From contig NC_089753.1 of the NCBI RefSeq assembly GCF_040412425.1, positions 34,806,413-34,870,412 of the forward strand: a stretch of 64,000 nt of DNA, given 5' to 3'. Position numbers and translations under genes: made by a program. This DNA comes from Macrobrachium rosenbergii (Eukaryota; Arthropoda; Malacostraca; Decapoda; Palaemonidae). The notes below the pieces were generated by a model, which had not been told where the DNA came from, made no database searches, and was given only the letters and a program-made list of their open reading frames with translations. Position 1 is the first letter of the stretch, and each line of letters starts with the position of its first letter. Positions 48,130 to 58,767 of this stretch are shown one piece after another.

Positions 48130-48753
48130 TCCGGGGAAAATGATACGTAATGGTCTGTCAGTTGAATTGAAGTAACAAGGAGTGCAACGACATGTCATGC
48201 TAAGAGCATTCACATTATTGCATCATATTTTCTGTCACGTGTGGTTGAATACGTTACTAAACGTAGAAATGACTTTATTCTACAAGCCTCGTCTCCGGGT
48301 TTCTTTTTCGCTGCAAAATAAATTACGATTAGTTTGCCATGTTCATCAATGATTGTATCTAGACATAATGCTTGTAACGTAAATGTAAATGATTCGTTCT
48401 ACAATGAACAGCTTACAATTATACGGCGTGGATTCACAAAATTCGTCTTATCTGTTACGTAAAAACTGTTGCCACGAGCGTAAACAACTGTATGTGTTTT
48501 ACAGATTACAGTACATTGAACTGATTTGAAATGTTTGATTTCTTTTTGTTGACTCGTACTGTTTCGTACTGTACTGTATATAGAAATGAGAACATGAAAT
48601 AAGAGGAAGCCTAAAAAAAAAAAACACGAATGAGGGTTGGTGTAAAATTGATGTCCCAACATGCAATATGTTGCTTTTATTGATGTTAAAAACTGCGAGA
48701 CCAAATGAAAGGCGATTTTATTTTCCCACTTTATTTGAAACTGTAGGGCTTTC

Positions 48754-48821
<68 letters not shown>

Positions 48822-48837
48822 ATTGCAGATTTTTCCG

Positions 48838-48909
<72 letters not shown>

Positions 48910-49775
48910 TAGGAAAAATGAACATGATGACACGACGATGATAATGAAAATAAAAAGATAGTTACGATGAAGACATTAGCATGTTAATGCTCACGGAGAT
49001 AACACTTATTTTCTTATTTTATTTTTCCTCCGTGCGTTTCTTTATATGAAGTTGGATCAACCAAACATTATCCTGTCGTAACAAGGGTTTTGCTTTTATT
49101 ACTAATGTAACCACATCTTAAAAATGTGGTCATTGTATCGTACCAAATCTTAGCCAGGCCACTCTCATTCTGCATTACTATTAAGGGCAAGGTCTAGAGA
49201 TTATAGAAGGGAAGACGGCTAGGCTTATAGCGTTTGGGGATATAATTTACCTTTACCAGATGCGCGTTGCAGTTTTATAATGGCTTATATCAGATGCTCC
49301 CCGTGTTTATTTGTCTTTGCATATCGTGGAGACACCGAGAGAGTGTTATTGATTTTCCCGAACTTACAATAAACAGGTTATGAAAATAAATCAATAAATG
49401 GGTAACATAGCAACCAATTTTCTTTTCCCTTGAGCTGTCAGCTTTCATCTTATTTAAAAAGAAAAGTTCAATATAGTACAATTTTCGTTCGAGAAGACGG
49501 GGCTACAAAATTCAGGATTTTTTTTTTTTTTTTACTTATTGATGAAACGGAGGGCGGATAAGAATTGAGAGCCGGGGAAATTCCAGAGCTAGACAGTGAT
49601 TAGATAGAATAAAGCAATCGCCCAGTGAAATCATTCTGCTGCCTTCATTCTAAGCATTAGTATATCGGCGCCCTAAAGGTCTTTTTTCACATTCGTCTAG
49701 TAGTTTCCATAAAAAATGAACTTCGTGAGTTTTATTTTGTATTATAGTTGATGTGAATTGATTCACGAAATTTAG
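48130..49775. other. Intergenic, microsatellites only
   Basis: (GA)n at 48757-48818 and (TAA)n at 48838-48907. No gene is supported. Confidence 0.5.
48757..48907. repeat. (GA)n and (TAA)n microsatellites
   Basis: About 60 bp of GA and 70 bp of TAA separated by AT-rich sequence. Confidence 0.95.
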
Positions 49776-49992
49776 ATTGAGTCAAGCACTGGGGCTCTTT
49801 CAGCCAGCGTTTTTTTCTTTTTTTATCTTTTATTAGTTAAGAAAGTGAAATATGAGGAAGTTGGGGTGGCTGGACAGCAAGATGAAGAGAGCCAGAGAAT
49901 GAAGGAAACGAACTACCCGGGGTAAAATAAAAGGCTAAAAATGGGTGCTGCTAGGAGCCGAAGGGACGCTGCAAACATAATTTGGAATGGAA
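49776..49992 (+). repeat. Degraded REP-A copy
   Basis: CAAGCACTGGGGCTC, GGCTGGACAGCAAGATGAAG and AGGAGCCGAAGGGACGCTGC follow in REP-A order, with an insertion of T-rich DNA near the head. Confidence 0.6.
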
Positions 49993-52900
49993 AGGCACTA
50001 ACACCCCCTACGTGGTCCGGATATTATGGTTGACAGCAACTGTAAATCACTTGCCGGCTCGAAGAATATTGTTGCTGGCTGAAAGAATATTGTTGCCGGA
50101 TACGTACATATCGCATATCAAGCTTGGGTTTTCCACAATACTGAAAGTTATCCCCGGAACTCTGGGATATTTATGTAGGCTCATCTCAGGATCACGGCAG
50201 AGTCTAACCTGACGGTCAACTCTCAAACGTCTTTAAATTTCTAACCTTTCGTCAAGGCTTTCATCCAGTTTCGTGTGATCTCACCCACCGTCCAAGTTCA
50301 CAACTTCACGATGCCAACAGCTCCCAGACATGCTGTACAAGGACCTTGGTAGTACAAACTCATGACGCATACGTTACATCCTAAGTAAAAACCAGTTTCT
50401 CATAATGTCTGACAAATGTTAGTTTAGATCATTGTATCCGAAGACATCCTACAGACGATACGCGTAATACTTGCGGTATCCGGCCCTTGGTGATTACATG
50501 GGGTGCTTATAAATTGTAGGAGTGACCAACACTCAGGCACAGTTACCAGTTGTGTGAAGAAAGGGCGCGTAAAGTGCTTCGAGCGGATAACACTAGACGT
50601 AAACGTTCTTATTTGTGGTGTTTTTTTTTTTGGGAGTGATTCGTAGGTAACTTCAATGATCGGCATTGTAGATAATATGAGATTCACGGAATGTGTCAGA
50701 AACAAAACTTAACTTTTATGATGAAAAAGAAAACGAAGTTCATCTAGTGCAAGATTCTTCCTGCTAGGCCATGTCTCCTATACTCGTTATCCAGGAATAG
50801 ATATCAGGTGTCAACACAAGCTCTCTCCTCGCTGCTGATTACTGTCATGGAACAGGTATGTTTTGCTGGAGACTATATTTCTGTATTCTTTTTAGAGCTT
50901 GGCGGTGCGTCCAAGATTTGATAGATGTTAAAACCATTATGTGGTACGTTCAAAATAGGAACTAATACATTTTCTTAGTGACACTCAGCAGGTTGCAACT
51001 TGGAGCCACCATGTCAGACAACGTATGACCTCACAATTAAACTCCGTAGAAACATAAAGACTTATGCTTTGTCGTTACTTCGTGACTGTCTTGTAAACAT
51101 AACCACATGACATGAAAGCATACACCTAGTTTTGTATATGTGTAGTCACAAGAATACGATATATGTCATGGTATGCGTACATATACACGTACTAAAGAGA
51201 GACAGAGGGAAAGATTTCAAATATCCTGATTCTGATATGCATACAAATGGCCTCGGCATAATTCTTATCACGTATGCAAGGGAAGTTACAGGCTTCCCAA
51301 AAAGCGAGATCCCTGCTGGCAAAGGTTGACTCGGTCTTCAAAACAGCAACAACTGTTGGTTGGTTTAAATCAATCAACCGAAAGAGACCAGAAGAACAAC
51401 AGCATCAATTGTAGGTTGACTAATATGATGGAAATGAATGATTTGTATGAAATCCGACGAAGGGGACCGCCATAACCATGCAGTGATTTTGTAAACAAGG
51501 TGACTTCCTCCCCACAGTATTTCCCAGTTTCTATTCACCGTAGGGTATTCCATGGTGCAATAGGAGTGTGGCACTATTTGGAGTTGAAACCTCACACGGT
51601 CACCGCCCCCGTTGCCCGCTGTTGATTAGAAGAAAACGTTCATGTCTCTTCACAACTGTCTGCCAAATATTTGTATAAAATACATCCCACACCGCATCTT
51701 TAATAGCTAAGAACACAGTCATCGTACAGAGTTGCACATTGAAATGTGCTGCATTATTTATTGAGATCTTTAGTCCTTGCTTTGCCAAGGTATTTACTTA
51801 TATAATATTTAGGTACATTAAGGGACGGCAGTTGCCAGTAAGTCAGATACTTGCTATCTCAGGGCGATGTTGTCCCTTATATCCCTAAGCCACAAGTCTC
51901 AAAATGGCTTGAGAGAAGATTTTGCCCTACCAGGCTGAAGCGCATAAGTGTGGCATGATACGGCAGAAAGACGTTCACTAACACATAGTACTGTGCTTTT
52001 TATGATATTTGTCCTACCTAGTCATCAGAAACCGTGCAATTGTTATCATAGAGTCATATTCCTAGTCTCCAATCTGTATTCATTTCTTAATTTCACCCCT
52101 GTGTATGACCGTGAATAACGTTCATTTTAACGGAGTTCCCAAAGGAGCACCGCCATACCCAACTCGATGCTCAACACTTACTTTCACAAGCAGACATGCC
52201 AGGGAGGTGGGCAGAGCTCGCAGGTCCACACGAGGCCTCTTATACCCTTCAGCACCTTACCACACTTCAGTAATGGGCTCTTGCTGATATATAATTAACT
52301 TAACTATACATTTGAACATGCACACGAGCAGTACCTGAATGAGATTCAGGCATCAAATTTCAGCGAAGGCTTATCAAAATCCAAACAGCTTGGGTTTCTA
52401 AATGCATCAGGACGATTCTAAAATCTTACTAAATGAAAAACAGTCGAGCTGCACAGGCTACAAAAGATCCCTTGCATAGAACAAGCTTATGCTAATACGA
52501 GAAAGCTTTACTTGAACATGAAAAATTAAATTCATAAATTAAACTGAATGTCCTTAAGTGTACCCTCAACCAAGAGAACTCAAACCCTAGGCCGAGGAAA
52601 GGCCAGGTCTATGAAGGTCACCACTAGGTGCAAGGCAGCTGGACGGTACACGGAGAGCCCAGCATACTCGAACAAGACTGCCCTGTTAAAAGTATGTTTA
52701 TGTTAGTGTGAATGTGGAGTGGGTATACACGCCTGTATGCAATAATTAAAAAATTACCTATACTAACAACTGAATTTTATTTTTATGAATATGTCATAAG
52801 TACGAGCATTTAGTTGAGAGCATACTTCTGAAAAGCCATGCAACGCCCCTTTGCTGTCAAGAGTTAATTCTGCGAAAATCCACATAACTTACAACAGGTA

Positions 52901-53199
52901 ATGTTGTTTCCATAGCGACAAATGTTTGCGTATTCATCCCTCAGTGTCCACAATGAGTGTCATTTGAACTGGGTCACCCATGGATATTTCCACCAAGTTG
53001 CATCATAATACATCCATCCGTTCTTCAGATGTTTTCTTAACATACGAAGAGACGCTTAGAAATGTGAACACATTACCTCAGAGGGAGAATGGACAAATTT
53101 GAATGTGAAAATGCTCACTCTTTCAGAATAATGAATTTGCATTCGTGGAAAAAATCAGTAACCTAATGGTCTTTTAGCTTGATATGTGAAAATGTTTAC
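49993..53199. other. Intergenic, no feature seen
   Basis: Moderately AT-rich, low in simple repeats. All open frames are under 95 codons without domains or splice context. Confidence 0.45.
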
Positions 53200-53242
53200 A
53201 CTATTGGATTAACATAACCGAAGGTTATGTTAATCCAATAGT
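53200..53242. repeat. Perfect 20-bp hairpin with 3-nt loop
   Basis: ACTATTGGATTAACATAACC, loop GAA, then the exact complement. There is no repeat context on either side. Confidence 0.93.
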
Positions 53243-53904
53243 ACTTAGTCGACTCTTCGAAGTTGCAGAACGATATAGTACTAGCAGCGACCCCGTCTCA
53301 AGCAGTGGGTCAAAAAGAGAGAAAATGACGTCAATGATAAGAACACACCGTGGCCGTTCGCTGCGTGCGCTGAAGTCAGAATGACTTGCATGGTTCATTT
53401 CCGGTCTCAGGCCGAGTACTTAAACGTTTCACAGAATTTGAACGTGACAAACAGCTTTTAGGAATTTACGCTCGATGATATGTTGAGATTATTTGTTACT
53501 TTTTTTAAAAGGTTTAGGAAGACATCTGTGACAACAACTTATGGAATACATGAATACATACACGGGTTAAATATATTTAATTAAAGAAAGGATACTGATT
53601 CAACTCTTTTATGCAGCAGATTTTAATTTTTTTAATGACTGGAAACGTTTTTGTAGATTAATCTACAAGAAATGTATGTATATTGAACATAAGATTCACA
53701 ACAATTCCTTTCATTGTACTCAAACCTCAACTCTTTTGCATCTACTTGTAGTAGCATGGCAAGGTCTAAAAACTGTTCTTTCGCTGCTGTTTTCTGAGCC
53801 ATCAATTATAACTCACAGCTGCAGTTTATAAATGCTTTCGTGCAGTGTCGGTGTCCGGATGTAGCCCGGGTCCAAAGAGAACGGGAAAAAATAAAATGTA
53901 AAGC

Positions 53905-53906
<2 letters not shown>

Positions 53907-53974
<68 letters not shown>

Positions 53975-54059
53975 AGGCTTCAATCCCGAAGGAAGTGATA
54001 GTCCTATATGTCCATGGAAAACGGAAGTAGGGCTAAAGAAATCTGTTGCAGTCATCGGC

Positions 54060-54103
<44 letters not shown>
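53907..54103. repeat. Two (GA)n microsatellites
   Basis: Runs at 53907-53971 and 54065-54103 separated by unique sequence. Confidence 0.95.
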
Positions 54104-54106
<3 letters not shown>

Positions 54107-54469
54107 AATTCATATAACAACGACAATGTAAGAAAGAAAATAAGCTTCAAAAGTGACATTGTCGGCACAGAAAATTAAATCAAAGTATAGCCTACATTCT
54201 ACTCTCAGTACTATTAATCACCACTTTTTTTAAGGATATTTGAGAGGCTACATTCTGTGACTAGTTCCCCATCCACTTACATTCTTTAAAAACAACGGTT
54301 CAGGATGTGCAAACAACACAAGGAAACTGCTTTCTCGATGTTAACCTTGACAGGGAAGGAGGAAAACAAACACGAGACGCGTCACTGCTCTCACGAATCG
54401 CTTGCGCCGGTTGGAATCCTTGAAAACTTGAGTTCGGTTCGTTTCGGCCGTAAGTCATTTAGCCCGTAA

Positions 54470-54760
54470 ACACGTTTACGTCCAAAATGGGCGCCGTGTT
54501 TAATACCAGCTTCTTGGGGATGTACGTAAAAGATGGAATAATGACCGTAAATACCATAAACATAACGGTAAATGCCATGAACATAACGGCTTACGTTGTT
54601 TTGGATGCTTACAGCCTAAGGGACTTACAGTCGAAACAAGGACCGGAAAACTTTTGGACTGAATTTTGTTATATATCTTTTTCAATTTCCCATTTTGATA
54701 CGGATACATTCTGTTCTGTGGAAGCTTGCGTTTAAAGTTGATATTTTTTTGTATTTCGTT
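54470..54760. repeat. Repeat containing the CGCCGTGTTTAGTACTAGCC family motif
   Basis: TGGGCGCCGTGTTTAATACC and CTTGGGGATGTACGTAAA resemble motifs at 34005, 46150, 56150, 57860 and 61375. Internal CATAACGGTAAATGCCATGA duplicates lie beside it. Ends are not defined. Confidence 0.5.
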
Positions 54761-55084
54761 TCATATGTGCTTGTAACTTTGGAATTGTAAACATAATGAA
54801 TATAGGCCTAGGGTTATTCACGTCCTCTTTGGTCGGCATAGCCCAGAGGTCCACATCGGGCTACTTAACTCTTCTAATATCTCACCACACTTACGAACTC
54901 TCTTAGGGCGAGTGTCCGTGCTGGCATCAAGCCTGCATGACAAAGAAAAAAAACCATCAACCACTATAGGCTTACTCAGAACATAATTGACTTGGTGGGA
55001 AGCCATTGATTTACCATAGTGTAGTGGCGACTGCGTTTGCCACCAGATGTCACCACAGTACCAGCATATATCATCTCCCCGCCC

Positions 55085-55466
55085 ACGCTTTTTTAGTTTT
55101 CTGTAAAAGAAAACTATTGTGCCGACTTTGCCTGTCCGTCCGCACTTTTTCTGTCCGCCCTCGGCTCTTAAAAACTACTGAAGCTAGAGGGCTGCAAATT
55201 GGTATGTTGATCATCCACCCTCCAATCATCAAACATACCCAATTGCAGCCCTCTGGCCGCAATAGTTTAAGGTTAAGGTTAGCCATGATCGTGCGTCTGG
55301 CACCGCTATGGGTGCCAACAACATAGGCCACCACCGGGCCGTGGCTGAAAGTTTCATGAACCGCGGCTGAAAGTTTCATGGGCCGTGGTTGAGAGTTTCA
55401 TATAGCATTATTGCTGTACAGAAACTATTTTGCGCCGAAGACACTTAGGCGCATTTTTTACTTGTT
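55085..55466 (+). repeat. Dispersed element REP-H with long internal hairpin, copy 1
   Basis: CTGTCCGTCCGC start, then an imperfect stem of about 40 bp (AAACTACTGAAGCTAGAGGG .. CCCTCTGGCCGCAATAGTTT). Then CGTCTGGCACC, GGGCCGTGG..AAAGTTTCATG, and a terminal small hairpin CGCCGAAG..CTTAGGCGCATTTTTTACTTG. Same order as 58793-59165. Confidence 0.8.
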
Positions 55467-55668
55467 TATTTTTTAGTGGAACGTGTACATAGAAGCCATT
55501 AGCTTAAATATCCATCGTCGTCCCATTTCATTGATAGAAAGATCAATTTTAAATGAAAAGGTAAGCTTTTAACGATTTACCTTTGTGAAGAAATAGAAAC
55601 TAACAAAGCTTTATCTTTAAAAAAAAAAAAACATTTTCTGTGTCAGAGTCTGTGACCAACTATTTCAT

Positions 55669-55782
<114 letters not shown>

Positions 55783-56084
55783 TGTTTGTTATACTCGAAT
55801 CACTAGGTTATCTTCAACAGCTTCTAGGGCAACATTGGATTAAACCAAATACTTTCCATTTCTTCTGTACACTGACCTTATCAGTGAAAACGTCCCTTAG
55901 GACCTATGTTCAGGTTCGACTTCAGCCATGTCAGTGAAAACCGTGTCCCAGCTGGAGCTTTCACTTAATCAGAATCATCACCTTCCTTTGAACAGCTGCC
56001 CCTCCCCCGTCGTTTCTCCAACTGAGTCTCTACAGTTCTCTGATCAAGTATTTAAGGCTTCAACAATGTTTTGGATATAGGGAG

Positions 56085-56289
56085 AGATCTTTCCTAGACT
56101 GTGACCCCCAAGGGATTTAACCCGGTTTGTATCCACCTTTGCGGCGTGTTAAGTACAAGCACGTTGGGGGTGACCGTAAAAACCCAAATAAAAGACTGTA
56201 AATATCATAAGGATGATGACACCCAAGAAATATTAGTCCTAGATAACGACCCCCGAAAGCCCTAAGGGGTCACTATCTAGGAAAGATCC
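56085..56289. mobile_element. hAT-like MITE, copy 1
   Basis: A 205-bp element with ends (A/G)GATCTTTCC and GGAAAGATCC. It is a sister of 57804-58009 throughout. The flanking 8-mers ATAGGGAG and ATAGGCAT match at five consecutive positions, a decayed target duplication. Confidence 0.8.
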
Positions 56290-57071
56290 ATAGGCATAGG
56301 CAGGAGCCTGTTTGTGCTGTGGGACATTCTTTGCACTGGGAAATCTAAGACACTACATTCTGAAACATTTTCGTTAAATAACAGCCTTAGGTAATAGCTA
56401 CCTACCTTCCTTGTACTTCTAAACCGGTTTGCGCAAACTCTCACAGCTTTTTCAGCTAACCCGTTGGCATGGCTACGCCAACGGGTGATGTAATATCGTG
56501 CCCAAATTCCCACGTTTGGGGAAACCGAGTGTATTTATGGGTTGTATAATGTCAATCTCCATTAGTACCACTGTGCCATACTTTGCCATGTGAGCTTATA
56601 GCTTATCTATGATAAATGAAGATGTGCGCCTCCTTAGCTTATCAGCCAAAAAAAAAAAAAAAATATTCTGAGTAGTAACCTATCACTATCTGATAATTTT
56701 TCCTCTTACTCAAACGCGTTGCAATCTTTGAATATCTCTTGGAAACGGGGTTTCTTTTTGTTGCCACCTTATCATTTTGACAAACACTCTTGGAGCGCAT
56801 TTCTTCTGTTATTGTATTTAGACCTATCCAGTAGCACATCTCAAGTGTCTTTTTGTGTTTGGCAATGCCCAAATGCGCATCATGAATAAGAACAGATAAG
56901 AACAAAGATGCCCCAGAACAATAATTCATCCTGCGGTGTGCATCAGTCGCATTCCTGAAATCCCAAGAGGATTTCACTACATCTAGAAGGTCGTTTCAGC
57001 ACTCTGGCCAACTTGTTATCATTCTTTGCCTAATTTCCGTCGCCTACATTTTTTTTTAACTTGTCTTATAG
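56290..57071. other. Intergenic, no feature seen
   Basis: No domain-bearing frame. A poly-A/T tract lies at 56647-56662. Confidence 0.4.
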
Positions 57072-57371
57072 GAATGGAATATAGAGTTTAGGCCAAAGGC
57101 CAAGCACTGGGACCTATGAGGTCATTCAGCGCTGGAAAGGAAATTGACAGTAAGTAGGTTTGAAAGGTGTAACTGGAGGAAAACCTCGCAGTTGCACTAT
57201 GAAATAATTGTTTGGAGAGGGTGGATAGCTAGATGGAAGAAATATTATATGAATGGAAGTACAGTAAAAGGAATGAAAGGGGTTGCAGCTAGGGGCCGAA
57301 GGGACTCTGCAAAGAACCTTTACTAATGCCTACAGTGCACCCCCTGAGGTGCACTGATGGCACTACCCCTA
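57072..57371 (+). repeat. REP-A copy
   Basis: Near full length, plus orientation, with intact head and tail motifs. Confidence 0.85.
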
Positions 57372-57803
57372 CTTGTCTCACATACTACCAGAGAAAAAAA
57401 TCATGTCATTGTCATCTGCTGGCCTTTGCTCACTCCTAAGCAAATGTAACTTTGACCGAAAATATGAAATTAGAATATCATTGCCTTTCTTGTACACTTT
57501 TCATAGCATGTAGCTATAGCTTGTGATTTATTTTTACTCCAACGTCCTTTCTACAGCATATCAGTTTATGAGCTGTGTGCATGCAAAAACTATTACATGA
57601 CCCTATTTTTTTTTCTGCCTGAATATATTCCTGTTCAGTCTCAAACACTGTCTTGGATGCATCAGCCAAAGACTGTCCTCATTGAAGAAAAGCAAACCTA
57701 AGTCCCTTGTATGAAGCATCACAAGTGATCACAACAGGTTCTTCAGATATGCAGTACCATATCACGTCTGTGGACACTTTTTACACTTTACAAAACATTC
57801 TTG

Positions 57804-58009
57804 GGATCTTTCCTAGATAGTGGCCCCCAAGGGTTTTTAACTCGGTATGTATCCACCTTTGCGGCGTGTTTAGTACAAGCCCGTTGGGGATTTCCGTCTA
57901 AACATAAACAAAAGACTGTACATATCATAAAGATAATGACCCCCAAGAAATATTAGTCCTAGATAACGACCGCCGAAAACTCTTAGGGGTTACTACCCAG
58001 GAAAGATCC
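57804..58009. mobile_element. hAT-like MITE, copy 2, with perfect 8-bp duplication
   Basis: 206 bp with terminal repeats GGATCTTTCC/GGAAAGATCC extending with mismatches to about 35 bp. It is flanked by exact CATTCTTG at 57796-57803 and 58010-58017. Confidence 0.93.
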
Positions 58010-58611
58010 CATTCTTGCTCTGGCTTGGGATTATTTTTTTTTTCAGCGCAATTCAGCATGCTTAAAGATCTCTTAACATCTTTTGACTTTGGTACATGGC
58101 TATCTGGCTCAGTTTCTATTTTGCCACATGCAGTTTTCATACCTTGATCCAAGGTCTAGAGAACTGCCTTGATCTGTTACATTGTGAACTAACCATTCCC
58201 AAGAGAATGCTGTCCCAAAACTTTCCTGGGGTCATTTTAAGATTGTTTTCTCTGCATACCACCGAACTAGACCTTGAATGGCTTTGACGGTTTGGAAGAC
58301 AATGTCGATATTCTTACATTCTTTCCACAAAATGAGCAAACAATCAATGCTAACAAATGCTCTCTAAGTCTGACGAACAGCACAGAATTGATTACTCGAC
58401 ACCAAATTTCAAATTTGTTGCCAAACGCCTCCACCTGGGGCCCAAGATTGCCACCCGTCCAGTAATCTGACTAATGTTTTTAATGTAATTTTATTATTAA
58501 TTTGATTGTTGCTGCTGTCATGGCTATAATTTCAAGTCCCCACTTTACGTCTCACATTCCACTTTATCCTGCATCGTTTTGAAAGTCTCTCTTTCTTCTT
58601 CTTCTTCGCAG

Positions 58612-58767
58612 GACAGAGAGGAGGAGCAGAACAGCCACCGAAATTCGTCCTGCCTTCGGTCCGTCATCGGGAGAATCTGGCAGCTGATCGTGACGATACT
58701 TCAGCAGTTCGTGTGCTGCCCTAATTATGGCGAGGAGTACGTGCCGCGGAGGGAAGAACCCAGAGTT
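58612..58767 (+). CDS. G alpha exon with unusual N-terminal region
   Basis: The acceptor is TTCTTCTTCGCAG and the donor is AGAGTT|GTAAGT, 52 codons in phase 0. It contains two Cys-containing parts (SSCLR and FVCCP) and a hydrophobic helix; the Cys pair is a possible palmitoylation site. Confidence 0.8.
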
